A stretch of DNA of 38,314 bases from Cyclobacteriaceae bacterium HetDA_MAG_MS6 (GCA_019192485.1 JAHCMJ010000007.1:1-38314); one strand, 5' to 3'; counted from the first letter of the stretch, positions 1 through 9,104 are shown. The notes: generated by a model not told the origin, from the letters alone. Made by a program: numbers and translations.

Positions 1-194
1 TATCATGTGAGGCCTTGCACCTCAGCTGTATCGTTTGATCAAAGTAATAGCATGCTACCTGGCAGGCTCGGCAGTTTCAAAATATCTCTGAAAAGGGTAG
101 GACTAGAGCTGATGTAATCATAAGCTGATCTAACTCAAAATCAGGTCATTAGGTATTGTTAATTGTAGAACCTTCAAAAAACGATATCCCCGTA

Positions 195-219
195 AAAGTG
201 TCAAACGGGCTAATGCCCG
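195..219 (-). terminator. Possible terminator of the coiled-coil gene
   Basis: Read on the minus strand, a 5-bp G/C stem (CGGGC / GCCCG, loop ATTA, positions 206-219) is followed by a T-rich tract, TTTGACACTTTT. It lies about 50 bases past the stop codon at 272. The T run is interrupted, so this is a moderate candidate. Confidence 0.4.
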
Positions 220-230
220 GAGGCAAGGTA

Positions 231-260
231 TGCGGAAGATAGGGGTGACTATCTCCCGCA
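231..260 (-). other. Strong 12-bp hairpin downstream of the coiled-coil gene
   Basis: Arms 231-242 and 249-260 pair over 12 bp around a 6-base loop. The one imperfect position is a G-U wobble when transcribed on the minus strand. It starts 11 bases after the stop codon of the minus-strand gene. No T run follows directly, so it may be a 3' end stabiliser or part of a double-hairpin terminator with the stem at 206-219. Confidence 0.5.
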
Positions 261-271
261 TCATCAATGAT

Positions 272-919
272 TTATGATCTGACTACAATTCCCAGCTTTT
301 CGAGTAATTGTGATCGCCCTTCGAGGGCTATTTCAGCAATTGCTTTTAGTTCGGTGGTATAGTCATCTAATTCATCGAGTTTTTCATTCCTGAGACGGGT
401 AGCTTCCTGAGCTTGTCCCTTTTCGGCTGTGGCTTCGTTACGAAGTTGCCTGAGGTCTTCGATAGCTACTTTCTCCGCGTTCAACTGGCGTCGGGTTACT
501 TTAAAGTTGCCAAGCTTTGCTACAAAATCAGACTCATTGAGTAGGCGGTTGTAAAAGTCTACTGCGTTATCAATCCATGATGCAATCGCGTTTACCCGGC
601 CATTTTGTAGGCCTAATCTATTCTGCAGGTCCTTGTCCTTTCGAGATAGGACCTTCACCAATTTCAATGTGCGGTTGAAGTCGGCTTCCGCATCATCTTT
701 CTCAAGGTAAAACTTGTCATAAGCAAGGCTTTGTTCCTGGTATTCCTTCTTTTGATCATCTACTAACTGCATCGCTTCGTTGTAAAGCGTTTCGCCCCGA
801 TCTATGTAGGGCGTATCTATGCCCATCACGTCCAGTGGCGGTGCTACGTCGGGATCTTTACTGTTGAAGATGAGCAATCTTGCTGATTCAAGTTTTTCGG
901 TGAGTGTTTTTCTGGCCAT
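272..919 (-). CDS. Coiled-coil protein of unknown function
   Basis: The protein has 215 residues and begins MARKTLTEKL. An in-frame start 31 codons upstream exists, but that stretch is low-complexity and lies in the presumed leader, so the inner ATG is preferred. The protein is rich in Glu, Lys, Leu and Asn, has no signal peptide or membrane segment, and has long heptad-like helical stretches around residues 40-120 and 140-205 that suggest a cytoplasmic coiled coil. I do not recognise a family. It is transcribed away from the restriction operon and stands alone at the window edge. Two hairpins follow its stop codon. Confidence 0.7.
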   Translation of the reverse strand: MARKTLTEKLESARLLIFNSKDPDVAPPLDVMGIDTPYIDRGETLYNEAMQLVDDQKKEYQEQSLAYDKFYLEKDDAEADFNRTLKLVKVLSRKDKDLQNRLGLQNGRVNAIASWIDNAVDFYNRLLNESDFVAKLGNFKVTRRQLNAEKVAIEDLRQLRNEATAEKGQAQEATRLRNEKLDELDDYTTELKAIAEIALEGRSQLLEKLGIVVRS

Positions 920-1630
920 ACTTAATTTTTGATTTTTATGTGTTAGAAAATGATTTTGATTCGAGTGAGTTTGACGGTCGCCGCGATTATCCTTGTAAAC
1001 CGGAAGCAGCAAAAAACATCGAAATTCACCCTTTTGGTAAATAATGGTTTAAATATAAGTATAATAACGGTTCAAGGTATACGTAAGTACATCATGAAGG
1101 TGCGTTTGTATACTTTGATGATGGACTTTCCCTCGTTGATGGTGCTGTTTCCCCAATGAATCATGGACTTTCCCCCGTTGATGGTGCTGTTTCCCCAATG
1201 AATCATGGACTTTCCCCCGTTGATAGTACTATTTCCCCCATGAAAATGGACTTTCCCCATCACATGATGCTGTTTCCCCCATGAACTATAGACTATCCCC
1301 GGCAAATACCGCCTTGGGACGGATAAAAGTGCTATTGTACCATGCAAGCATGGACTTTCCCCACTGTAACGTGCATTTTCACTTGGTAACTATTGAGTTT
1401 CCCCTATTTATGGTGTGTTTCTACGGATCTGAATATGTGTTTTCCGTTACCAACTGAGGAGATTGCGCTGGGGTCGGGGTGAAAACCCCATCTTTCATAC
1501 TTATTAGATAACCTGATGTGCACTGCGTAGAGTCCGAAATCGAAAGGTAACACCTACTCAACAATATCTCACCTTATGATATAGTTATATTTCATTTCGT
1601 TATTTTCGACTTCTCGAACCCTAAAAGTTA
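920..1630. other. 711-bp gene-poor region between two divergent genes
   Basis: The region contains the upstream DNA of the minus-strand coiled-coil gene (about 920-1100), the 21-bp-periodic TTTCCCC array (1121-1447) and the leader of the XRE regulator. A short GGGGT-GAAA-ACCCC hairpin with a GNRA-type loop lies at 1476-1489. I see no convincing gene here. A minus-strand frame across the array (1072-1347) codes only for a 14-residue repeat dictated by the DNA repeat. Confidence 0.6.
1121..1447. repeat. 21-bp-periodic TTTCCCC array, 42-bp tandem repeat decaying rightwards
   Basis: Two alternating 21-bp half units, beginning ATGGACTTTCC and GTGCTGTTTCC, form a 42-bp repeat that is nearly perfect at 1121-1245. 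TTTCCC(C) cores start at 1127, 1148, 1169, 1190, 1211, 1232, 1252, 1273 and, degenerate, 1294. After a gap, cores return almost in phase at 1356, 1377, 1398, 1418 and 1440. Twenty-one bp is two helical turns, so all cores face the same side of the DNA. This fits a cooperative protein-binding array or an iteron-like element. It is not CRISPR, because there are no unique spacers. Function is unknown. Confidence 0.85.
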
Positions 1631-1828
1631 ATGAATCGAATCAAAGCTGTCCTCGAAGAGAAGAGAATCAAGCAAACATGGCTAGCTGAGAAGCTCGACA
1701 AGAGCTATAACATGGTTAATTCTTATGTTCAGAATAGGAGACAACCTAGCTTAGATGACCTTGTTAAAATCGCAGAGATCCTAGACGTTGATGTAAGAGA
1801 CCTAATAGAACCTACAAAAGAGAAATGA
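1631..1828 (+). CDS. Small XRE/Cro-type helix-turn-helix regulator
   Basis: The 65-residue protein is essentially one HTH_3 domain. The recognition-helix region is around residues 17-40 (WLAEKLDKSYNMVNSYVQNR), and the sequence ends in the typical tail with VRDLIEPT. Its stop overlaps the start of hsdM in an ATGA junction (1825-1828), so it is translationally coupled to the methyltransferase. By position and family it is probably a controller of the type I restriction-modification operon, a common arrangement in Bacteroidota. Whether it represses or activates is an inference. Confidence 0.88.
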   Translation: MNRIKAVLEEKRIKQTWLAEKLDKSYNMVNSYVQNRRQPSLDDLVKIAEILDVDVRDLIEPTKEK

Positions 1829-3960
1829 CAGACGAGCAGTTAAAGAAGTTAGAAGACGATTTGTGGGAAGCTGCGAATAACTTAAGAGCAAATTCAGATC
1901 TTAAGTCAACTGAATATGCTTCACCTGTATTGGGATTGATATTCTTGAAGTATGCGGATAACAAATACAAAGCTGTAGAAGAGGAGATTAAGAAAGAATT
2001 AGACGCACAGAAATCTTCCAGAAGGAAGAGACAGGAACATGAAATAGCCATTGAGAAATGTGGTTTCTACCTGCCATACAATGCACGCTTTGATTACCTC
2101 CTTCATTTGCCAGAAGAAAAGAGCATGGCTGAAGCACTGAAAACCGCCATGACAGGTATAGAAGAACATCAAGAAGAGAAATTCAAAGAAGTTCTTCCGA
2201 AAGATGATTTTGCCCGATTAGAAAAAAGCAATCGTACCATATTGCCAGAACTATTAAAAGCATTCTCAGATATACCGGAGGATGCCGGAGGGGACGTATT
2301 CGGTAAAATCTATGAGTACTTTCTAGGAAAATTTGCTTTGTCAGAAGGTCAAAAAGGTGGAGAGTTCTTTACACCACCTTCGGTCGTAAAATTCATTGTT
2401 GAAGTTATTGAGCCTTATCATGGGAGAGTTTACGATCCAGCTTGTGGTTCTGGAGGTATGTTCGTTCAGTCTGCCGAATTCATAAGGAAACGAAGACATG
2501 GTAAAGCCGAAGATATCTATGTGGAAGGGCAGGAGAAGACAGGTGAAACGGTCAATCTAGCAAAGATGAACCTCATGGTCAATGGACTTAGAGGAGAGAT
2601 CAAACAAGCTAACTCCTATGCGGAAGATCCATTCAAGAGTTATGGCAAGTTCGACTATGTGATGGCCAATCCACCTTTCAACGTGAAGACAGTAAAGGAA
2701 AGCACAGTCAAGAATGATAAGCGCTTTTACCAATACGGACTTCCAAAGAACAAAGGGAAAAAGGAAGATAAAATCACGGATGCCAACTACCTCTGGATCA
2801 GCCTTTTTGCGACTTCATTAAAAGAAGATGGTCGGGCTGGTTTCGTAATCGCTAATTCTGCTTCAGATGCTCGGAATTCTGAATACGACATACGCAAGAA
2901 GATTGTAGACTCAGGAATGGTGGATATGATGGTGACCATGCCTTCAAATATGTTCTATACGGTCACTTTGCCAGCCACACTTTGGTTTTTTGATAAAGGC
3001 AAAATCAAGACAGATCGAAAGGACAAGATTCTGTTCCTGGATGCAAGAAATGTATTCCGCCAGATCGATCGAGCACATAGAGAATGGACAGAAGAGCAGT
3101 TTCTGAATTTAGCCACCATCATCCGTTTGCACAGAGGTGAAGAAGAACGATTTACCGAACTGATTAGTAGCTACTTATCAAAAGCTGATGAATACATCAG
3201 TCCAAGTAAATCAGCCGGTGATAAAGTGGTGGAAACACTTCAATCGTCTATTGCCAACTTGAAAAAATATGTGGATGATTTGACGGAGAAATTCTCCAAA
3301 GCTCAAATCAAAAAGATGAATGAATACCATTGGCTAGAGCGATGGAATGCGCTTAATACATTGGAGATAATGCCACAAGTTGATCTTAATGAACTTGAGA
3401 AAGTGTTTGAACAAGTCAAGCAAACTTCTACGAATGTAGATCAACACCAATCAGCTCGAAAGTTATCTGAAGTGGTGAATTACCATTCGGAATGGATCGC
3501 ATTGATCAATAATGCAAAGAAGAGCCTAGAAGAATTACTCAAATGGGCCGATAAGAACCTAAAAGTTAAGAATACCAAAAACTGGTCTGATCTCATGCTC
3601 GGAAGAGCCATTAAGAACATTGAAGAACAGGTTAAAGCTTACACCAGAGAAAAGGATTTACTGGCCTACTTCTTTGAAAACATCCAATGGATGCAAAAGC
3701 AGTTTCCTGACGGAAAATATGCAGATGTAGTCGGTCTATGCAAAGTAGCTGACAGATCTGAATATGTAGATGAACAGGACTATTCATTAAATCCCGGGAG
3801 ATACGTTGGAGTAGAATTAGAGGAACATTTTATTTCAGCTGAAGAGTTTAAATCTGACATATCTGCTCTTAACTCTGATCTTCACTCTTTAAATGAAAGT
3901 GCCCATGAATTGGAACAGCTGATATCTTCCAACCTCTCAATTCTTATTGATGATGATTGA
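1825..3960 (+). CDS. hsdM: Type I restriction-modification methyltransferase subunit HsdM
   Basis: This is the N6-adenine DNA methyltransferase of a type I system, which works with HsdS in M2S and R2M2S complexes. An HsdM_N helical domain occupies about residues 5-140. The SAM-binding motif I, DPACGSGG, is at residues 204-211, and the catalytic NPPF is at 282-285. At 711 residues it is clearly longer than the classic roughly 500-residue enzymes. Residues from about 440 to 640 form an extra helical, coiled-coil-rich region before a short tail (LNPGRYVG). The start is fixed by the ATGA overlap with the XRE gene. Its 3' end overlaps hsdS by 14 bases. No inactivating change is visible. Confidence 0.96.
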   Translation: MTDEQLKKLEDDLWEAANNLRANSDLKSTEYASPVLGLIFLKYADNKYKAVEEEIKKELDAQKSSRRKRQEHEIAIEKCGFYLPYNARFDYLLHLPEEKSMAEALKTAMTGIEEHQEEKFKEVLPKDDFARLEKSNRTILPELLKAFSDIPEDAGGDVFGKIYEYFLGKFALSEGQKGGEFFTPPSVVKFIVEVIEPYHGRVYDPACGSGGMFVQSAEFIRKRRHGKAEDIYVEGQEKTGETVNLAKMNLMVNGLRGEIKQANSYAEDPFKSYGKFDYVMANPPFNVKTVKESTVKNDKRFYQYGLPKNKGKKEDKITDANYLWISLFATSLKEDGRAGFVIANSASDARNSEYDIRKKIVDSGMVDMMVTMPSNMFYTVTLPATLWFFDKGKIKTDRKDKILFLDARNVFRQIDRAHREWTEEQFLNLATIIRLHRGEEERFTELISSYLSKADEYISPSKSAGDKVVETLQSSIANLKKYVDDLTEKFSKAQIKKMNEYHWLERWNALNTLEIMPQVDLNELEKVFEQVKQTSTNVDQHQSARKLSEVVNYHSEWIALINNAKKSLEELLKWADKNLKVKNTKNWSDLMLGRAIKNIEEQVKAYTREKDLLAYFFENIQWMQKQFPDGKYADVVGLCKVADRSEYVDEQDYSLNPGRYVGVELEEHFISAEEFKSDISALNSDLHSLNESAHELEQLISSNLSILIDDD

Positions 3961-5248
3961 GATTGTCACTAAAAGGATATCAGAACTTGGAGAGGTGATA
4001 ACTGGAAACACTCCTCCAACCACTAACAGAAGCCTGTATGGGGGCAAATACCCATTAATAATGCCAACTGACATTGCAATTGGCAGCAAGTATATAGGCG
4101 AAACGGAAGAAACTTTATCTGAAGAAGGATATGAAAAATATCAAAAGTCGTTGCTGCCAGCAAACACACCCTGTGTAGTCACAATTGGTACTATTGGAAA
4201 GAAAATCTGTCTCAGCAAACAAGATTGTTTCACTAATCAGGCGATTAATGCAGTCAATGTCTATAGAGATAAGTACGATCCAGTATTTATTTTCTATTTG
4301 TTGAAATTCAACCTTCCCCAGGTGAAAAACCTTTCTAGCGGAACTGCTTCTGGAAGAGAAAACGTCAGTAAATCTTCATTCAGTAATATAAAAGTTAGGC
4401 TTCCTGAAGACTTGAAAATCCAACAAAAGATCGCCTCTATTCTTTCTGCCTATGATGAGCTTATCGAAAACAACAATAAGCGCATTGCCATACTTGAAAA
4501 CATGGCTGAGGCAATCTACAAAGAGTGGTTTGTGCGGTTGTGGTTTCCTGGATATGAAGAGGTGGAAGTAGTTGATGGTGTGCCGGAGGGGTGGGATAAT
4601 CCACGAGTTTCCGAAATATGCAGTTTGATAAATAGAGGAATAGCACCTAATTACCTTGATGAAGGAAAATCAATTGTTATCAATCAAAGATGTATTAGAG
4701 ATAATAAAATAGACTTAAATCTGAGCCGAAGACAGTCTAAAGCAATTCCTCCTGAAAAATTGGTTCAATATGGAGACATTTTGATTAATTCAACAGGGGA
4801 AGGCACATTAGGACGTGCCGCACAATTCTATCAAAATACTAGCAGAAGAAGTTCTCCTATTTCAGTTGATACTCATGTAACTATTGTCAGAGCTATAGAG
4901 AATCACCATTTAGAAGTGCTTGGTTCTTACATCATGTCAAGTCAAGAACTGATTGAAAGATTGGCACTTGGGTCTACAGGACAAACTGAATTGAGTAGGT
5001 CAGATATTGGAAGACTGAGAGTACTTATTCCAAATGACGATTTGGCTAAAAGGTTCTCTAAGTTGATAAGACCAATGAGAGAACAAATAGTTCTTCTTTC
5101 AAATAAGAATGAAGTCATTCAAAAGACTAGAGACTTATTGTTGCCTCGTTTGATAAGTGGAAAGCTGTCAGTGGAACATCTCCTAGAAGAGGCAAGAGAT
5201 GAACTAGTGATGGCTGATGAATCCATTCCCCCTTATCAAGGGGGCTAG
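3947..5248 (+). CDS. hsdS: Type I restriction-modification specificity subunit HsdS
   Basis: The 433-residue protein provides DNA target recognition. A first target-recognition domain spans about residues 5-155 and starts with the typical ISELGEVITGNTPP. A central conserved helix is at about 160-205 (QQKIASILSAYDELIENN, then EAIYKEWFV). A second target-recognition domain is at about 215-375, and a terminal helix ends in LLPRLISGKLSVE. Three consecutive ATGs (3947, 3950, 3953) overlap the end of hsdM, so the exact start is uncertain by two residues. The last eight residues (SIPPYQGG) are encoded by the palindromic repeat at 5225-5254, so the original C terminus was probably altered by the insertion next to it. 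Confidence 0.95.
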   Translation: MMMIEIVTKRISELGEVITGNTPPTTNRSLYGGKYPLIMPTDIAIGSKYIGETEETLSEEGYEKYQKSLLPANTPCVVTIGTIGKKICLSKQDCFTNQAINAVNVYRDKYDPVFIFYLLKFNLPQVKNLSSGTASGRENVSKSSFSNIKVRLPEDLKIQQKIASILSAYDELIENNNKRIAILENMAEAIYKEWFVRLWFPGYEEVEVVDGVPEGWDNPRVSEICSLINRGIAPNYLDEGKSIVINQRCIRDNKIDLNLSRRQSKAIPPEKLVQYGDILINSTGEGTLGRAAQFYQNTSRRSSPISVDTHVTIVRAIENHHLEVLGSYIMSSQELIERLALGSTGQTELSRSDIGRLRVLIPNDDLAKRFSKLIRPMREQIVLLSNKNEVIQKTRDLLLPRLISGKLSVEHLLEEARDELVMADESIPPYQGG

Positions 5249-5254
5249 GGGGAT
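5225..5254 (+). repeat. Left C/G palindromic repeat of the DUF559 cassette
   Basis: A 30-base unit is built as ATTCCCCC, TTATC, AAGGGGG, CTAG, GGGGAT. It contains an inner CCCCCTT/AAGGGGG hairpin plus a second G5 block. Its reverse complement matches the right copy at 5644-5672 at nearly every position. The hsdS stop codon (5246-5248) lies inside it. Confidence 0.85.
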
Positions 5255-5267
5255 AAAAAAGAGGAAA

Positions 5268-5675
5268 ATGAAAAACAACTATCACTACAACAAAAACCTG
5301 AAAACATTCGCTCGTGATCTACGGAATAACTCTACCCAAGCCGAAATCCGCCTTTGGAGTGAATTGCTACGAGCTGGCACCTTAAGAGGCTATAAATTCC
5401 TGCGTCAGCGACCTATTGGAAACTACATCGCTGATTTTATGTGCAAAAAGCTCAAATTAATTATAGAAGTTGACGGTTATTCTCATAATTTTAAAAACAA
5501 TGAAGACAAAGTAAGGGACAAAGAATTGTTGAAGCTAGGCTTTCAAACGGTAAGGTTCTCAGACAAGGAAGTAATGAATGATCTGCCGAATGTGCAGCGA
5601 ACACTGGAAATGTTTATTGATGAATTTGAGGAGAAAAATAATCATCCCCCTAACCCCCTTCAAAGGGGGAATTAG
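5268..5675 (+). CDS. DUF559 endonuclease-domain protein (Vsr/PD-(D/E)xK-like)
   Basis: The 135-residue protein is of the DUF559 family, related to very-short-patch-repair endonucleases. Visible family marks are AEIRLW (E26), a strand with IADF (D56), and LIIEVDGYSH with E67 and D69 as likely metal ligands. The ATG at 5268 is preferred because an AGAGGA ribosome-binding site lies just before it. An upstream in-frame ATG at 5217 would translate the repeat. The C-terminal HPPNPLQRGN is encoded by the right palindrome. It lies between hsdS and hsdR but is not a known subunit of type I enzymes. It is more likely the enzyme of its own repeat-bounded cassette. Confidence 0.88.
   Translation: MKNNYHYNKNLKTFARDLRNNSTQAEIRLWSELLRAGTLRGYKFLRQRPIGNYIADFMCKKLKLIIEVDGYSHNFKNNEDKVRDKELLKLGFQTVRFSDKEVMNDLPNVQRTLEMFIDEFEEKNNHPPNPLQRGN
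5644..5672 (-). repeat. Right C/G palindromic repeat of the DUF559 cassette
   Basis: A 29-base unit is the inverse of the left copy: ATCCCCC, TAA, CCCCCTT, CAAA, GGGGGAAT. It differs from the reverse complement of 5225-5254 only around the small loop and at one base of the TAG/TAA spacer. It encodes the DUF559 C terminus, and the stop codon follows immediately. Confidence 0.85.
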
Positions 5676-5680
5676 AAGAT

Positions 5681-8600
5681 ATGGCTAATTATCTATCAGA
5701 GGACAACATAGAGAAAGCAGACATTGATTTATTCTTAAATCAATTACACTACGATGAGCACATTGATGCCTATGGAAAGAAACTGATAGATCGTGACAGT
5801 CTCAAAGAAGTCGTTTTTAAAGCCAGACTTGAGAGGGCCTTAAAAAAGCTGAATCCTAGTCTTACGGATCAAGCAATTGAACTAGCCAAAGAGGAACTGG
5901 TAAAATCAAGATCATCAATGACGCCAGTAATGGCCAATAAGGAGATTCACGAATTTCTAAAAGATGGCGTTCCGATAACCTATACCAATCATGAAGGAAA
6001 AGAAGAGCCAATCAATGTTAAATTAATTGATTACCAAAAACCTTCAAGCAACGAATTTTTGGTGGTATCTCAGCTGAGCATTGAGTATCAAAGACTGGAG
6101 GGAATTACGAGAAGACCAGACCTTCTCATCTATGTAAATGGTTTGCCTCTTGTTTTCATTGAGCTAAAGAATGCATCAGAGAATGTAAAACAGGGATATG
6201 ATGATAATCTAGCAAACTACAAAGAGGACATACCGCAATTGTTCGATTATAACTTGTTGGTATGTATTTCTAACGGGATCAAAACCCGAATAGGATCTTT
6301 CAATGCAGATTGGGAACATTTCTTCCCTTGGGTCAGAAGCAAAGATGCATCTGTTGACAAAACACAATTGACGCTAAAAGAAATTGAGTCACAGTCCGAG
6401 GTAGAAAAGAGAAAAATCAGCTTACAATATTTCTGTGAAGGTCTTTTGAACAAGGAAAATCTGGTGGATTATCTGGAGAACTTTGTGTTGTTCAGCAATA
6501 ACAAAGCAAAGATCCTCGCTAAGAACCATCAGTTCATCGGTGTAAACAATGCCGTCAGATTATTCAGGGAGAATCAAAAAGGAGGGAAGCAAGGCGTTTT
6601 CTGGCATACCCAAGGTTCCGGGAAGTCCTATTCGATGATCTTCTATTCGCGGAAAATCAATCGCAAGATTGCAGGTAACTTCTCTTTTTTGGTAATCACA
6701 GACCGGACTGATTTAGATGGCCAGATCTATAGGAACTTCCTTGAAACGGAAACGATTCAAGTCAATAACGAGCAAAAAGACAATTATTACAAACCGAAGG
6801 ATCGTGACCAGCTCATTGGATACTTAAAGACCAATAGGAAATATATCTTTACCCTTATTCAAAAGTTTGGACTGCCAAAAGGACAGCAATTTAAACCTGT
6901 TTCAGACCGTGACGACTGGATAGTGATGATTGACGAAGCACACCGCTCTCAATACAAAGGACTCGCAGACAACCTTAGAATTGCGCTCAAAAAAGCCCAA
7001 TTTATTGCCTTTACCGGAACACCTTTAATTAGAGGTGGAATTACCGAAAAGTGGTTCGGAGACTATGTCTCAGAGTACAATTTTGCTCAAGCAATCGAAG
7101 ATGGAGCAACCGTCCCGCTTTACTACAAGAAGTCAGTTCCAACAATGGTAAATGTTGAGGAAGATCTGGTAGAAAAGGCAGCAGAGATACTAGCAGAAGA
7201 AAACATCTCTGAAGAGGATCAAGAAAAGCTGGATAAGGAGTACTCAACTTTAGTACAGGTTGTCAAACGAGACGATCGGTTAGAGGAAGTCGCTAAACAC
7301 ATCGTGAGCCATTTTCCTTATCGACTTGATGTCGTTGATGAAAATCTGGACCGTAAGCCCATGAAAGCAATGGTAATTGCCATTGACAAATTTACGGCAG
7401 TCAAAATGTATGATAAGGTCGAGTATCATATCAAGGAATACATTAAAGAGCTTAAGCGAGAATTAACAAAGACATCTGATCCAGTCGAGAAAGAGAAATA
7501 TGCGAATGCCATTCACTTCATGAAAGAAACAGAAATGGCGGTTGTAGTTAGTTCCGAAAAAGGGGAGAAGGAGAAGTTTCAAAAGGCCGGACTAGACATT
7601 GGAAAACATAGGAAGAGATTGGATATCTCTGATGATGACGGTCGAAATGTTGAGGACTATTTTAAAGATGCCAATGACAAACTGAGAATCGTATTTGTCA
7701 CAGCAATGTGGATGACTGGTTTTGATGCACCTGCAGTGTCCACGCTTTATCTAGATAAGCCACTTCAAAACCATTCAATCATGCAAACCATTGCTCGAGC
7801 TAACAGGGTTTTTGATGCTAAAAAGAATGGTCTTGTTGTAGACTACTTTGGTGTTTTCCGTAACCTCAAGAAGGCTTTGGCCATGTACGCTGAAGGAAGT
7901 GGAAGCAATGAGGAAGATGAAGAAGATTTACCGCTAAACGAGTTTGAAGAGCTTATAGGTATTCTCGAAGAAGCTATATCCGAAGGAAAGGAATTCTGTA
8001 TTCAACATAATGTCAATTTGCAGGAGATCATTGACCTGGGTGAAAAGGGATTCAAAGAAGTGGAGCTGTTCGAAACTTTTGCAAATAGGTTGTTAGTCAA
8101 TGATGATGTGAAGAAGAAATACAGCCTTTACACCAATTCAATAGTATCACTTTACGACTCCTGTAAACCGGATATTTATGATTATCCGGAGATCAAGAAA
8201 ATCAAAGAAGTTTTTGAGTATTTGAAGAATGTCATTGACAGAAACAGTGATAATCGGGAGAGAATTGAAAAAGCAAAACGAAGAATAGACGAGTTGCTTG
8301 ATGAGTCAATTCTAGCCGAAGGATCAATTGCTAATGACCCGCCTGGCGAATACATAATCAAAGCTCATGCACAAATTGATCTAAGCAAATTGGATTTCGC
8401 ATTGCTACGTGAGAAATTCAAAATCAACGATCATAAGAACATTGCAATAACAGATTTACGTGGGTTTTTGGAAATTAAACTCCAACAAATGATCCGTAAG
8501 AATAAGACCAGAACAGGATTTCTTGAGCGATTCCAACAAATAATAGACGAGTACAATGCAGGGAGTAATTCTGTGGAAGAAACTCATGAGAGACTTGTCA

Positions 8601-8965
8601 AATTGATGGAAGATCTCAGCGAGGAAGAGCAACGGAATGTAAAAGAAAACCTGACCGATGAGGAACTTGAAATATTCGATTTATTGAAGAAAGAAAAGCT
8701 CACCAAGGAGGAGCTAAAAAGAGTAAAACTAGCCGCAAAACATCTTCTTGAGCGCTTGAATGAAGAAAAATCAAGCCTGTTTGTAATTGATTGGTACAAA
8801 TCTAGAACTACACGTTTGAAGGTTAAAAACCGAATTGAGCAAGTTCTTGACAAAGAACTACCTGAGACGTATGAAGAAGACACCTTCAACGAGAAGAGCG
8901 ATCTTGTATATCGTCATATTCATTCACTAGCAGAACAAGGTAGAGCTTGGGCTGAAGCTTCTTAA
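5681..8965 (+). CDS. hsdR: Type I restriction enzyme subunit HsdR
   Basis: This 1094-residue protein is the ATP-dependent translocase and endonuclease of the type I system. The N-terminal nuclease core has a PD-(D/E)xK pattern with D147 in RRPDLLIY and E161-L-K163 in FIELKN. The helicase part has Walker A QGSGKS with K315, DEAH at 418-421, FTGTPL, MWMTGFDAPA and IARANRVF. A helical C-terminal region follows, as expected for contacts with the methyltransferase core. The ATG lies 5 bases after the DUF559 stop. All key motifs are present, so the system could be active. Confidence 0.97.
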   Translation: MANYLSEDNIEKADIDLFLNQLHYDEHIDAYGKKLIDRDSLKEVVFKARLERALKKLNPSLTDQAIELAKEELVKSRSSMTPVMANKEIHEFLKDGVPITYTNHEGKEEPINVKLIDYQKPSSNEFLVVSQLSIEYQRLEGITRRPDLLIYVNGLPLVFIELKNASENVKQGYDDNLANYKEDIPQLFDYNLLVCISNGIKTRIGSFNADWEHFFPWVRSKDASVDKTQLTLKEIESQSEVEKRKISLQYFCEGLLNKENLVDYLENFVLFSNNKAKILAKNHQFIGVNNAVRLFRENQKGGKQGVFWHTQGSGKSYSMIFYSRKINRKIAGNFSFLVITDRTDLDGQIYRNFLETETIQVNNEQKDNYYKPKDRDQLIGYLKTNRKYIFTLIQKFGLPKGQQFKPVSDRDDWIVMIDEAHRSQYKGLADNLRIALKKAQFIAFTGTPLIRGGITEKWFGDYVSEYNFAQAIEDGATVPLYYKKSVPTMVNVEEDLVEKAAEILAEENISEEDQEKLDKEYSTLVQVVKRDDRLEEVAKHIVSHFPYRLDVVDENLDRKPMKAMVIAIDKFTAVKMYDKVEYHIKEYIKELKRELTKTSDPVEKEKYANAIHFMKETEMAVVVSSEKGEKEKFQKAGLDIGKHRKRLDISDDDGRNVEDYFKDANDKLRIVFVTAMWMTGFDAPAVSTLYLDKPLQNHSIMQTIARANRVFDAKKNGLVVDYFGVFRNLKKALAMYAEGSGSNEEDEEDLPLNEFEELIGILEEAISEGKEFCIQHNVNLQEIIDLGEKGFKEVELFETFANRLLVNDDVKKKYSLYTNSIVSLYDSCKPDIYDYPEIKKIKEVFEYLKNVIDRNSDNRERIEKAKRRIDELLDESILAEGSIANDPPGEYIIKAHAQIDLSKLDFALLREKFKINDHKNIAITDLRGFLEIKLQQMIRKNKTRTGFLERFQQIIDEYNAGSNSVEETHERLVKLMEDLSEEEQRNVKENLTDEELEIFDLLKKEKLTKEELKRVKLAAKHLLERLNEEKSSLFVIDWYKSRTTRLKVKNRIEQVLDKELPETYEEDTFNEKSDLVYRHIHSLAEQGRAWAEAS

Positions 8966-8975
8966 TAAATACTTT

Positions 8976-9104
8976 ATGAGCTATAACTACAATCCAACTG
9001 AGGTCTTAAAGTTGATATCAAAAGGTGAATCGATACTTCTTGAGAATGGAGTTCTCACGTCATCAGCAGCCTTTGGCTTGCTGATTCCTCAGAATGACGC
9101 TTAA
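8976..9104 (+). CDS. Short ORF after hsdR, unknown
   Basis: This 42-codon frame starts 10 bases after the hsdR stop with MSYNYNPTEVLKLISKGESI and ends at 9104 in a stretch with small inverted repeats (9062-9083 and 9097-9115). It may be an intact small gene at the end of the hsd operon, or the N-terminal piece of a broken gene continuing in other frames to 9661. No family was recognised. Confidence 0.35.
   Translation: MSYNYNPTEVLKLISKGESILLENGVLTSSAAFGLLIPQNDA

Larger units (their letters stand above)
5225..5672 (+). mobile_element. DUF559 cassette bounded by inverted palindromic repeats
   Basis: A 448-bp segment carries only the DUF559 gene and is bounded by two inverted copies of a C/G-rich palindrome (5225-5254 and 5644-5672). 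It separates hsdS from hsdR, which are normally adjacent or separated by accessory genes. The repeats supply the end of HsdS and the end of the DUF559 protein. This layout suggests a small nuclease-linked mobile cassette, in the manner of REP-type elements with a resident enzyme. No target-site duplication was established. Mobility is inferred from structure only. Confidence 0.6.

Noticed and set aside
1072-1347. 91-codon minus-strand frame with a GGKSMIHWGNSTIN-type 14-residue repeat
   Set aside because: The repeat comes from the 42-bp DNA repeat, which is divisible by three. The frame decays with the array and has no protein-like part outside it.
1121-1447. CRISPR array
   Set aside because: Units are directly adjacent with no unique spacers, the 21/42-bp period is unlike CRISPR, and no cas genes are present.
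1476-1489. GGGGT-GAAA-ACCCC hairpin as a terminator
   Set aside because: No gene ends just before it on either strand and the following T content is low.
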